From positions 1-58,666 of the forward strand of contig JAHDIE010000016.1 in the NCBI GenBank assembly GCA_020630955.1: DNA of 58,666 nucleotides, read 5' to 3'. The number at the start of each line of letters is the position of its first letter. Position 1 is the stretch's first letter. The stretch is from Saprospiraceae bacterium (lineage in GTDB: Bacteria; Bacteroidota; Bacteroidia; Chitinophagales; Saprospiraceae). The position numbers were made by a program, and so were the translations under genes. The notes beneath the pieces were generated by a model, which was not told the origin of the DNA, did not search any database, and saw only the letters and a list, made by a program, of their open reading frames with translations. Shown here piece after piece: positions 24,744 to 33,351 of this stretch.

Positions 24744-27200
24744 ATGGTACAATTGCCTCCAGAAAAATTAGGCTCATTTTATTTAGGTGCTAAATTCGAT
24801 CAAAGCACAAAAGAAATAAGCACAGAGTCAATCAATTATGATTCACGAGATCTTACAACTCATGCAGTATGTGTTGGGATGACAGGCAGTGGGAAAACAG
24901 GACTTTGTATCGGCCTGCTAGAAGAGGCCGCCATTGATAAGGTGCCAGCAATTATCATAGATCCTAAAGGCGATATGACCAATTTGTGTCTACAATTTGA
25001 TGGATTAAAAATCAAAGATTTTCAAAAATGGATCAATCCAGACGATGCTGGCAGAAAAGGAATGTCTCCTGCTGATTATGCAAAAGCAACAGCTAAGAAA
25101 TGGAAAGATGGGTTGGCAAGTTGGGGACAAAGTGCTGAAAGAATTTCCATGTTGAAAAATGCTGTTGACTATACCATTTTTACACCAGGATCAGATTCAG
25201 GTGTCCCAATTAATATCATGGGATCATTCGCGTTTCCAGGAATTGATTTTGAAAGCGATTCTGAAATGTTGCGAGAAAGAATTCAGGGTATGGTGGCAGC
25301 TTTAATGGGAATGATTCAAAGCAAAGAAGACCCGGTAAGAAGTAGAGAAGGAATTCTATTGGCAAATTTATTTGAGCATTATTGGAAAAAAGGAGAAGAT
25401 CTTGATCTCACAAAGATGATTCAAGGGATTCAAAATCCACCTTTCTCACAACTAGGCGTTTTTGATATCGAAACTTTCTTTCCACAAAAAGACCGATTTG
25501 ATCTGGCCATGGAGTTTAACACCTTGGTCGCCTCCCCTCAGTTTCAATATTGGCTTCAAGGAGAAGCATTAGAAATTGACAAAATTTATTTCACACCTGA
25601 AGGCAAACCAAGGCATAGCATTTTTTACATCGCACATTTATCTGAAAGCGAAAGGATGTTTTTTGTCACCTTACTACTTAATAGTTTGATTACTTGGATG
25701 CGTTCGCAATCTGGCACAACTTCATTAAGAAGTATGCTTTATTTTGATGAGATTTTTGGGTACTTCCCTCCGACAGCAGAACCGCCTTCCAAAAAACCAT
25801 TACTGACCATCTTGAAGCAAGCTAGAGCTTATGGTGTAGGTGCTGTTTTAGTCACACAAAATCCAGTCGATATAGATTATAAAGGTCTTTCAAATGCAGG
25901 CACTTGGTTTATTGGCAAATTGCAAACAGAAAGAGATAAAAAAAGAGTTCTTGATGGATTATCGGGAGCAATTGCTGAAGCAGGAAATGATATAAAAGTA
26001 GATTATAGTAAAATTATTTCTTCCCTAAGTTCACGTGTATTTCTGATGCACAATGTTCATGATGGAGCACCGGTAGTCTATCACACAAGATGGGCAATGT
26101 CATATTTAAGAGGTCCTTTGACAAGGCCTCAAGTCAAAGAATTGATGGCAGATAAAAGAGCAAAGAGAAAAACCGAGTCTTCCATTTTCGAAGACCAAGA
26201 CATAGATTTAACAAAACCAGAAAAGGCCTTCCCTCCTTCTATTGATCCAAAAATTCAGCAAAGATTTTTTGGTGTTTGGAAATCAGCCTCTGAAGCAGGA
26301 ACTGAGATAGATTTATCGAGTGGCTATGAGTTAAAGTACATACCCATGACACTTACTTCTGCCAAGGTTCGATTTTATAATCAGAAAAGATCTGTTGATA
26401 TCGTAAAAAATATTTCAATGCTATCTGAAGCTCCAGATGATTTTGGGAGAACAGAATGGACCCAAAGTAGAAAAATTAAAAATTGGGAAAAAGCTTTAAA
26501 TTCCGAACCAGATCATCCTGATAACATTCCTGTTTCTTTTGATTCTATACCTGGAAGTCTAAATACTGCAAAAGAGCTTGATAAAGTCAAAAAAGATTTT
26601 TCTGATTGGCTTTATCAAAGTCAAGTACATACTATTCAAGAACATGACAAATTGGAATTATTTCAAAATGGTGGCGAGTCCTTAGAAGCCTTTAAATTGA
26701 GAGTCCAATTGGCTGCAAGAGAATTAAGGGATGATGAAATGGACAAACTAAATGAAAGCTTTGATAAAAAATACGATCGAATCGCTGATAAAATAAGAAA
26801 GGAAGAACAAGATATAGAGGAGGCTGAACAAGAAGTTCGAGATAGAAGGAATGCAGAAATGATTGGTATGGCAGAGACTATATTTTCTGTTTTTGTAAAG
26901 CGAAGATCGCGATCTTTCAGTTCTACCGCCACCAAGAGTCGAATGAAAAGAAAGGCTAAACAGAAGCTTGAAGAAGTGGAAGAAGATATGGAAGCTTTGC
27001 AACTAGATTATAGAGAACTAGAAGATATGCATCAAGAGAAAATGGAGGCCCTTACTGAAAAATGGGATGAAATAACAAGTAATATTTCAGAGATAGAAAT
27101 AAAACCAAGAAGGACTGATGTAAAGGTTGAGCAAGTAATACTTGTTTGGCATCCATTTTGGGTTTCAAAAACTGGAGACAAAGTTTCCGCATTAAGATAG
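24744..27200 (+). CDS. HerA/FtsK-like P-loop ATPase with C-terminal coiled coil
   Basis: The 818-residue protein has Walker A GMTGSGKT (residues 45-52), a following DPKGD, Walker B LYFDEIFGY, and the LVTQNP sensor loop of HerA/VirB4/FtsK DNA-translocating ATPases. After the ATPase core (to about 480) come a smaller domain and a long charged region with coiled-coil character (about 650-790, DKIRKEEQDIEEAEQEVRDR). It has no signal peptide. Similar stand-alone ATPases (annotated as ATP-binding protein or DUF853-like) occur in Bacteroidota with unknown role. No NurA nuclease is adjacent. A thioesterase gene begins 2 bases after its stop. Role in DNA transactions is inferred from the fold only. 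Confidence 0.85.
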   Translation: MVQLPPEKLGSFYLGAKFDQSTKEISTESINYDSRDLTTHAVCVGMTGSGKTGLCIGLLEEAAIDKVPAIIIDPKGDMTNLCLQFDGLKIKDFQKWINPDDAGRKGMSPADYAKATAKKWKDGLASWGQSAERISMLKNAVDYTIFTPGSDSGVPINIMGSFAFPGIDFESDSEMLRERIQGMVAALMGMIQSKEDPVRSREGILLANLFEHYWKKGEDLDLTKMIQGIQNPPFSQLGVFDIETFFPQKDRFDLAMEFNTLVASPQFQYWLQGEALEIDKIYFTPEGKPRHSIFYIAHLSESERMFFVTLLLNSLITWMRSQSGTTSLRSMLYFDEIFGYFPPTAEPPSKKPLLTILKQARAYGVGAVLVTQNPVDIDYKGLSNAGTWFIGKLQTERDKKRVLDGLSGAIAEAGNDIKVDYSKIISSLSSRVFLMHNVHDGAPVVYHTRWAMSYLRGPLTRPQVKELMADKRAKRKTESSIFEDQDIDLTKPEKAFPPSIDPKIQQRFFGVWKSASEAGTEIDLSSGYELKYIPMTLTSAKVRFYNQKRSVDIVKNISMLSEAPDDFGRTEWTQSRKIKNWEKALNSEPDHPDNIPVSFDSIPGSLNTAKELDKVKKDFSDWLYQSQVHTIQEHDKLELFQNGGESLEAFKLRVQLAARELRDDEMDKLNESFDKKYDRIADKIRKEEQDIEEAEQEVRDRRNAEMIGMAETIFSVFVKRRSRSFSSTATKSRMKRKAKQKLEEVEEDMEALQLDYRELEDMHQEKMEALTEKWDEITSNISEIEIKPRRTDVKVEQVILVWHPFWVSKTGDKVSALR

Positions 27201-27202
27201 TT

Positions 27203-27685
27203 ATGACTTTAGAGAAATTTAAATTTAGATGGAGTGATATTGATGCAAATATGCACATCAAAAACACCGCTTACAATGACATGTTTATTCAATACCGTCT
27301 GTCTATGCTGGCAAAAATGGGTTTTGGAATGGCTGAATTCAAAAAGCTGGGAATTGGCCCAATGATTATCCATGAACACCTATACTACATTCAAGAAGTT
27401 AGAGCAGATCAGGAAGTATACATCGACTTATTTCTAAAAGGTAATTCCGAAGATGGAAAGTATATGCAATTTGCACAGCACCTTTATAATTCTAAAGGTG
27501 AATTATCATGCTACTTAGATCTTACTTTTGTTTGGTTGGACATCAAGGCCAGAAAACTGGCATTGCCACCAAAGGAAATGTTAGACGCTTTAAGTCAATT
27601 GGAAAAAACAAAAGATTATAAAATAATCGATTCCTCTGCCTTGAAGAATCCAAATATCCCTTATGGCAAAACTGTTAAGTTATAA
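27203..27685 (+). CDS. Acyl-CoA thioesterase, 4HBT hot-dog fold
   Basis: The start is the ATG at 27203 (MTLEKFKFRWSDIDANMHIK), 160 residues; an upstream ATG frame overlaps the ATPase gene and adds no family residues. The motif WSDIDANMHIKNTAYNDM is the acidic-residue and histidine segment of YbgC/FadM-type hot-dog thioesterases, and the conserved strand EVRADQEVYIDLFL follows. It would hydrolyse acyl-CoA thioesters in the cytoplasm. It starts 2 bases after the ATPase stop, so co-transcription is likely. Confidence 0.9.
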   Translation: MTLEKFKFRWSDIDANMHIKNTAYNDMFIQYRLSMLAKMGFGMAEFKKLGIGPMIIHEHLYYIQEVRADQEVYIDLFLKGNSEDGKYMQFAQHLYNSKGELSCYLDLTFVWLDIKARKLALPPKEMLDALSQLEKTKDYKIIDSSALKNPNIPYGKTVKL

Positions 27686-27910
27686 CTTTCTTTTTATTAG
27701 TATGGAAAACATTGGCTACCCAGCTTAACCAATACTTTCAGTGCAACATCTAACATTTGCAATCCTAGTGATGATAATCATTCATCTTTGATAGATGATA
27801 CATCCATTCGTTGAAATAAATTGATACAAAATCAAAATATACTAAACATTGCCTCCATTTTCAAAAGCTAAACTTTAACCCTTTTTAGGCAATAAATAGA
27901 CAAATTAAAT

Positions 27911-27918
27911 TAAATTTG
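27911..27918 (+). promoter_or_regulatory. Candidate -7 box (TAAATTTG) for nhaB
   Basis: TAAATTTG lies about 60 bases before the nhaB ATG at 27979. It supports the later start, because the upstream TTG frame would begin inside the promoter. The rest of 27686-27978 shows no gene or strong hairpin. Confidence 0.4.
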
Positions 27919-27978
27919 AGGCCTGATTTTGTATATCATAGGGTTAGGAATCATCCAAGCCATTTTAAAATAATAAAC

Positions 27979-29451
27979 ATGTTCAATAATTTTTTAGGAA
28001 ACAGTCCGAGATGGTTTAAGCTTACAATGATCGGATTTTTAATATTTAATGTTTTTTCACTTTTTGTTTTTGGGAAAACAATAACGGCATGGTTATTTAT
28101 CGGTGAATTTATTTTCACCTTAGCAATGGCTCTCAAATGCTATCCACTACAATCAGGAGGTCTTCTAGCCATTCAAGCAATTGTATTAAATCTTACCACT
28201 GCAGAACATGCATATCATGAAGTCGAAGCCAATTTAGAAGTAATACTACTCTTGGTTTTCATGGTTGCAGGAATTTATTTTATGAAACCATTGATCATGT
28301 ACATCTTTTCAAAGGTGTTTACCAAGATCAAATCTAAAATGATTCTTTCTAGCCTATTTGTTATACTTGCAGCTGTACTTTCAGCCTTCCTTGATGCCTT
28401 AACAGTAACTGCTGTTTTAATCAGCGTTGCGGTAGGTTTTTATGGCGTTTATCATAAAATTCATTCAGGAGAATCTGATTATGATCAAAGTGGAGTACTG
28501 GATAGAAAAGAGTTGAGTGGTGAAACCTTAGAACAATTTAGAAGTTTTTTACGGTCTCTTATCATGCATGGTGTAGTTGGAACAGCATTAGGAGGAGTGA
28601 TGACCATTGTTGGTGAGCCACAAAATTTATTGATAGGAAAACGATTGGGTTGGGAATTTGTAGAATTCTTTTTACAAATGGCGCCAATAACATTGCCTGT
28701 TTTTGTTTTCGGGGTAGCCACTACCTTGCTTTTAGAAAAATTTAAATTATTTGGATATGGGGCAGAATTACCAGAAGTAGCAAGAAATATCATAGAAAAT
28801 TATACTGAGGAGACAGATCGAAACAGAACTCCAAAGCAAAAAGCAGGGCTAATAGTTCAGGCTGTTTGTGGCGTTCTGCTTATTATTGGTCTTGCATTGC
28901 ACCTGGCTCCAGTTGGTTTTATTGGTTTGGCTTTGATCATACTACAGACTGCATTTATGGGTATAATAGATGAGCATCATTTAGGGAAGGCTTTCGAGGA
29001 GGCTTTGCCATTTACAGCTTTATTGGTTGTTTTCTTCGTCATTGTTGCGATGATACATGATCAGCACTTGTTTGAGCCTATTATAAATTGGGCTTTAAGT
29101 CTTGATGCCTCTCAACAACCACCTATGTTTTATCTAGCCAATGGAATTTTGTCAATGATCAGCGACAATGTATTTGTCGCCACCGTATATATTGGTGAAA
29201 TTCAATCTGCATTTGAAGCCGGCGAAATTACAAGAGAACAATTTGAAAAGCTTGGGATAGCAATCAATACAGGTACAAATCTTCCAAGTGTTGCAACTCC
29301 GAATGGGCAAGCAGCTTTTTTATTTTTATTGACCTCTGCCCTAGCTCCATTGATCAATTTAAGTTATGGTAAAATGGTTAAAATGGCCTTTCCATATACC
29401 ATTGTTTTAGGTGGTGTGGGGTTAGCCTGTGTTTATTATTTCTTAAGTTAG
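27979..29451 (+). CDS. nhaB: Na+/H+ antiporter NhaB
   Basis: The start is the ATG at 27979 ([20 protein letters not shown]), 490 residues, matching the known NhaB N-terminus (NFLGxSPxWYKL). [23 protein letters not shown] is nearly the family signature, and the protein has about ten to twelve membrane helices. Further matches are [24 protein letters not shown] and the [17 protein letters not shown] region with conserved helix-break residues. NhaB exchanges sodium for protons across the inner membrane, which suits a marine or saline habitat. A small lipoprotein gene starts 4 bases downstream. Confidence 0.95.
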   Translation: MFNNFLGNSPRWFKLTMIGFLIFNVFSLFVFGKTITAWLFIGEFIFTLAMALKCYPLQSGGLLAIQAIVLNLTTAEHAYHEVEANLEVILLLVFMVAGIYFMKPLIMYIFSKVFTKIKSKMILSSLFVILAAVLSAFLDALTVTAVLISVAVGFYGVYHKIHSGESDYDQSGVLDRKELSGETLEQFRSFLRSLIMHGVVGTALGGVMTIVGEPQNLLIGKRLGWEFVEFFLQMAPITLPVFVFGVATTLLLEKFKLFGYGAELPEVARNIIENYTEETDRNRTPKQKAGLIVQAVCGVLLIIGLALHLAPVGFIGLALIILQTAFMGIIDEHHLGKAFEEALPFTALLVVFFVIVAMIHDQHLFEPIINWALSLDASQQPPMFYLANGILSMISDNVFVATVYIGEIQSAFEAGEITREQFEKLGIAINTGTNLPSVATPNGQAAFLFLLTSALAPLINLSYGKMVKMAFPYTIVLGGVGLACVYYFLS

Positions 29452-29455
29452 GAGT

Positions 29456-29818
29456 ATGAAACACTATTTAATAGTTCTATTATTATTTTTTTTAGCTTGC
29501 GCAAATAGCACACAATCTTCAACAAATTATATTGGAGTTAATATTCCAGATTTCGATAATCCTAAAATTGATTCTTTGGTTCAGTTATATGAAACAGACC
29601 GTGAAGCATTTTATAAAGCCCAAGAAGCTGGAGACATGTCATCCTATTATAAATCAAAGGTTGGTAAAAAAGGTAGCTATAATGTAACAGGATTCTATGA
29701 TGATGTCATTGGCATATTAAACAAAGAAGGGAAGCAGGAAGAATTGACCAAATTTCAAGAATATATGAAGTCCTCAACTGCTAGAGCTAAGGCATTTATT
29801 GAAAGAAATAAAAAATGA
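29456..29818 (+). CDS. Small lipoprotein of unknown function
   Basis: The 120-residue protein starts MKHYLIVLLLFFLACANS with lipobox FLAC. The mature part is a soluble, mostly helical protein (DSLVQLYETDREAFYKAQEAG; GILNKEGKQEELTKFQEYM). No family recognised. It begins 4 bases after nhaB, so it is likely co-transcribed, and ends tail-to-tail with the next minus-strand gene. Confidence 0.7.
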   Translation: MKHYLIVLLLFFLACANSTQSSTNYIGVNIPDFDNPKIDSLVQLYETDREAFYKAQEAGDMSSYYKSKVGKKGSYNVTGFYDDVIGILNKEGKQEELTKFQEYMKSSTARAKAFIERNKK

Positions 29819-29819
29819 C

Positions 29820-30167
29820 CTAGCCTCCTAAGGCGTATAACCAAACATTAAATTTGAAACTATCTTTTCGACTCATGTGATCTTTTAGTGCTTGAATGTA
29901 TATTTGCTTAACCTTTTCAGAATCTAAAAATTTACTTTGATGAAATTCCAATTCATCATTTAAAGGATCTAAATTTTGAATTATTTCCTTTGCTTTTCTT
30001 TGATTTACTTCCAAAACAATTTCAGATAATTTCTCTTGATCTATATTTCGATCTTCAAATATTTCTTCGATAATTTCAATTGCTTCACTGGTATAATCCT
30101 CAGGATCTTCCAAGATAGAAATTAATTCAAAATCTGATTTAGAAACGTAAGTTAAATATATGGACAA
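29820..30167 (-). CDS. Hypothetical protein, TTG start
   Basis: This 115-residue acidic, helical protein (YTSEAIEIIEEIFEDRNID; KFLDSEKVKQIYIQALKDHM) ends in a hydrophobic tail. The only suitable start is the TTG at 30167, since no Met occurs before residue 95. I do not recognise the family. It ends one base from the convergent lipoprotein gene, with no terminator visible between. Confidence 0.6.
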   Translation of the reverse strand: MSIYLTYVSKSDFELISILEDPEDYTSEAIEIIEEIFEDRNIDQEKLSEIVLEVNQRKAKEIIQNLDPLNDELEFHQSKFLDSEKVKQIYIQALKDHMSRKDSFKFNVWLYALGG

Positions 30168-30312
30168 GCTATGCAGGTTTTACTAAATGAATTTATGCAA
30201 TGAATTTAATTACTGAATATAAGGTAGCAATAATTTATTCTATGGAAGATATATTTTTATTTTAGATAAAAAACATTTTCATTCCAAAGAGAAGAATATA
30301 AACAAAGTTTAC

Positions 30313-30747
30313 CTAGAGTGGCCAAACATGATTGTCATTAATCAATGGAACACCCAATTCAACTTCAGTAACTACACCATATTCTACATGTAGAGTCAAC
30401 CAATTTTTCTTATTAAAGTGAGTATGGAAAAAGTCATATTCTTCAATTTCCCAGTTCATTTCTTCTTCACCGAAGATGACATCTTTGACAAACTGAATTT
30501 TGGCATCAATAAGTTTGTGGCCTGAAAAACTAAGTTCCGGATTTGCACATCGCAAATATCCAAATCTATTGTTCTCATCCAAATAAAAAGATAATCTTAG
30601 CTTTAAATCAAAATATTCAATAATATTAATATCCTCATTATCACTATCTACAACTTCTCGATCGGGCATTCCGAGAATCTCCCGACATTGAAAGTCAGTC
30701 ATTCCAAATTTTAAATTTTCAATGCCCCTTTTTAAATACAGCTCCAT
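30313..30747 (-). CDS. Hypothetical protein
   Basis: This 144-residue soluble protein begins MELYLKRGIENLKFGMTDFQC. The phrase KFGMTDFQCREILGMPDRE resembles the GMTxxxVxxILGxPD segment of the BamE/SmpA fold, but there is no lipobox or signal peptide, so the link is only suggestive. The rest is beta-rich (INIIEYFDLKLRLSFYLDENNRFGYLR). It is flanked by two gaps with no gene and is probably transcribed alone. Confidence 0.6.
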   Translation of the reverse strand: MELYLKRGIENLKFGMTDFQCREILGMPDREVVDSDNEDINIIEYFDLKLRLSFYLDENNRFGYLRCANPELSFSGHKLIDAKIQFVKDVIFGEEEMNWEIEEYDFFHTHFNKKNWLTLHVEYGVVTEVELGVPLINDNHVWPL

Positions 30748-30935
30748 CTAGATTTGCAAATAATTTGACAACAAGCTAACAATTTGCATCTGAAAAATTA
30801 GTGCAAAGCTTCAAAAATTGTACAATAAATGACTTTTTAACAATTGAGTCGTTACAATGTTATTCTTAGATGCCAAACAGTGGTCATTATAAAGCTTTGA
30901 TGAATCAATAATTAGCGCTAGAGATTTAGTATTAG

Positions 30936-30943
30936 TAATTTTG
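30936..30943 (+). promoter_or_regulatory. Candidate -7 box (TAATTTTG) for the 30989 gene
   Basis: TAATTTTG lies 46 bases before the ATG at 30989. It supports the internal start, because the longer frame starting at 30941 would begin on top of the box. Confidence 0.4.
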
Positions 30944-30988
30944 CATTACTTTTCAACTTACCCTTCAGATATACAAATAGTAAATTTA

Positions 30989-31828
30989 ATGAAGGCAAAC
31001 TTTACCATATTAGCTTTATTATTATCAATTCCAATCATTGCTCAACAGCCTGAGGTAAATCAACAAATCACAGAGGACTCCTTTGAGTTTGGGTTTGGAA
31101 ATTGGAATGATGGGGGCACAGATTGTGACATTGTTTCTGAACATGCAAGTTCAGGCGCATTTAGTGTTAGATTAAAAGATAATAAGCAACAAGGGTCATC
31201 ACTTTTCTCAAACAATATTGATCTCAGTGGCGAAGAAGAAATTACTTTTGGGTTTAGCTTCTATACTCAAGGATTTGCAGAAGACGAAAATTTTTTCTTC
31301 GAAATATCAGTCGATGGTGGCAATAGTTTTGAAATCTACCAAGAATGGATTGCCTTTCAAGATTTTAAAAACGAAGAACGTGAAACAGAAATCATTGAGG
31401 TAAGCTACCCCTTTTCAGAAAAAACCGTTTTCCGAATTAGAAATAATGGATCCAGCAATCAAGATCAATTATTTATTGACCAAATAAAGATCGATCGAGG
31501 TTATAAACAATCATTTGTTACCCAAGCAAATAAAGTTATTGAACTAATCCCTGTAAGATCGAAATCGAATATTGAACCTATAAAAATTTTTCCCAACCCG
31601 GCCAATGACTATTTCTCAATTAACTTGAAAGCGGTAAGTGGATTACAAGGAATTATTGAAATTTTTAATCTCTCAGGTTCAAAACTCTCTCGAACTATAT
31701 TCAAAAAAGATCATCCTGATGTTTTGGAATTTCCTTGTGACTATTTAGAAGATGGCTATTATTCCATTTGTGTCAGAACAAAAGAGGAGAAATTACATGT
31801 GTTGCGATTAATGGTTTCGAGAACATAA
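30989..31828 (+). CDS. Small T9SS-secreted protein with type A sorting domain
   Basis: The start is the ATG at 30989 (MKANFTILALLLSIP), 279 residues, giving a proper signal peptide ending IIAQ. The mature N-terminal half (SFEFGFGNWNDGGTDCDIV, then DLSGEEEITFGFSFYTQG and RIRNNGSSNQDQLFIDQIKI) is a beta-sandwich resembling a MAM or carbohydrate-binding jelly roll. The last ~80 residues (KIFPNPANDYFSINL ... YSICVRTKEEKLHVLRLMVSRT) are a T9SS type A C-terminal domain, which directs secretion across the outer membrane by the Por system and is then removed. The target is unknown. Confidence 0.85.
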   Translation: MKANFTILALLLSIPIIAQQPEVNQQITEDSFEFGFGNWNDGGTDCDIVSEHASSGAFSVRLKDNKQQGSSLFSNNIDLSGEEEITFGFSFYTQGFAEDENFFFEISVDGGNSFEIYQEWIAFQDFKNEERETEIIEVSYPFSEKTVFRIRNNGSSNQDQLFIDQIKIDRGYKQSFVTQANKVIELIPVRSKSNIEPIKIFPNPANDYFSINLKAVSGLQGIIEIFNLSGSKLSRTIFKKDHPDVLEFPCDYLEDGYYSICVRTKEEKLHVLRLMVSRT

Positions 31829-31829
31829 T

Positions 31830-33260
31830 CTAGAATAACTTATTAAAGTCTGAAACAATCATTTCCAGCTCAATAGGTACATGCATGGTCCCGTGAATTT
31901 TAGTTTCAGAAAATCTAAATTCAAGAATATCCAAGTCTTTTATGTTAGCTTTCAATTCAATGAAGCCTTGCTTGTTAATGGATTGAACCTGAAGATCTAA
32001 TTGATTCTGTATAGGTTCAATAAAATCTACCAAAGATATTTTCAACAATTTGTCTAACTCAGATTTAATTCGACCTTTTAACATCCACCCTAAAGCTTTA
32101 TGCACAATATTTTTTGTCAATAAACTGATCTCAATATTTTCGGAAACAAATGACTTGATTTCACGATCAAATCTTGGATTTGCACTGATTAATATCTTGC
32201 CATTATAGGAGCCTTCTACATCAGCTATTACTCCCAGTTTATCATCCATTCCTTTTATTTCAATTTTTTGAATTGTTATCTCTTTCCCTGCTTCGCTAAA
32301 TTTTTGACCAGTAAATTTCTCAGTCAAAATATTTGTAATTCTATTTAATTCAATTTCGATATTAAAATAAAGATGGCTTGTATCTTTATTTTGATCAGGT
32401 TCGATCCAAGTAAAAATTGGCAAATCATTTGGTGCTGAGCTGTACTCTTTTCTTCCTTTCACCTCTCCATATCCTCCCACTGAAATAATTCCTGTGGTCC
32501 AATCTAAAGAATTGTAAGTCCCACTCATGGCAAAGCTATCTATATTAATATAGAGATCAATACCTGCATCCTGATCAATAGCAAATGGCTGCTCAAACAT
32601 ATCCATTATTGATACAACCTGAGATTTTAGAGCGAATTTTTCCTTGATTGCTAGATCAATATTTTCTACAACATTGGCTTTTGTTCGATCTATAATTAAG
32701 TTCATTATTTTTTCGATCGGTAGATTAATTGACCCAATTTTTACTTGAGGTTTTTCTTTCCAATAGTAATCAATCAAATCAGTTTTTGTAAAAAGGTTCC
32801 AGTATTTATCGATGTTAATATCTGTGATAACTGACAAATGTAATTCCCCGTCAACCAAGATATCTTGTAAAAATGTTTTCTTATTTGCTATAATCTGTAA
32901 GGGTAAGTCGATCAAAACACTTTTATCTTGAAACTCAATGGTTGCGTCTTCCTTTTTTATTAAATCTAAATCAATGTTTTGATCTTCAAGATAAATAGGA
33001 TTGTTATTTAAGATTGTATCTAATAAAAAGTTAAATGATTGAGAGAGAGAAACTTTATCTAATTTGTAGTTTAAATTTAGTGCCGATTTTTTCATTTCTA
33101 ATATGATATCTTCAGGTCCCGTTTCGAAATATCCAATTATATCTAACTTTTCTATATTGGCTTCAGGGCTTAAAGGCCTTTCCTTAATTTTTTGCTTGGA
33201 GTAACAAGAGGTTATACTCAAAATCAAACAAATGAAAAGAATGGTATTGTTGAAAGACAA
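31830..33260 (-). CDS. DUF4403 lipoprotein (BPI/TULIP-like)
   Basis: This 476-residue protein has a lipobox (SITSC). The start must be the TTG at 33260, because a stop precedes it in frame and only this start leaves the lipoprotein signal complete. The body has the repeated sheet-and-helix layout and the motifs DYYWKEKPQVKIGSI, RTKANVVENIDLAIKEKF and AGKEITIQKIEIKG, all typical of DUF4403 as far as I recognise them. The family is thought to adopt a lipid-binding barrel; function is not established. The gene follows the giant SprB-repeat gene on the same strand and is separated from it by a terminator. Confidence 0.82.
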   Translation of the reverse strand: MSFNNTILFICLILSITSCYSKQKIKERPLSPEANIEKLDIIGYFETGPEDIILEMKKSALNLNYKLDKVSLSQSFNFLLDTILNNNPIYLEDQNIDLDLIKKEDATIEFQDKSVLIDLPLQIIANKKTFLQDILVDGELHLSVITDINIDKYWNLFTKTDLIDYYWKEKPQVKIGSINLPIEKIMNLIIDRTKANVVENIDLAIKEKFALKSQVVSIMDMFEQPFAIDQDAGIDLYINIDSFAMSGTYNSLDWTTGIISVGGYGEVKGRKEYSSAPNDLPIFTWIEPDQNKDTSHLYFNIEIELNRITNILTEKFTGQKFSEAGKEITIQKIEIKGMDDKLGVIADVEGSYNGKILISANPRFDREIKSFVSENIEISLLTKNIVHKALGWMLKGRIKSELDKLLKISLVDFIEPIQNQLDLQVQSINKQGFIELKANIKDLDILEFRFSETKIHGTMHVPIELEMIVSDFNKLF

Positions 33261-33300
33261 TTATTTTGATATTGGTGTTGGTGTTAGGACGTCAAAAAAT

Positions 33301-33332
33301 AAAAAAGGAGACCAAAAAATTGATCTCCTTTT
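33301..33332 (-). terminator. Intrinsic terminator after the SprB-repeat gene
   Basis: On the minus strand AAAAGGAGATC pairs with GGTCTCCTTTT (arms within 33303-33332, one wobble pair) and is followed by TTTTTTATTTTTTG. It lies 20 bases after the stop codon at 33352 and just before the DUF4403 start. Confidence 0.8.
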
Positions 33333-33351
33333 CGTTTTTAATACTATAAAC

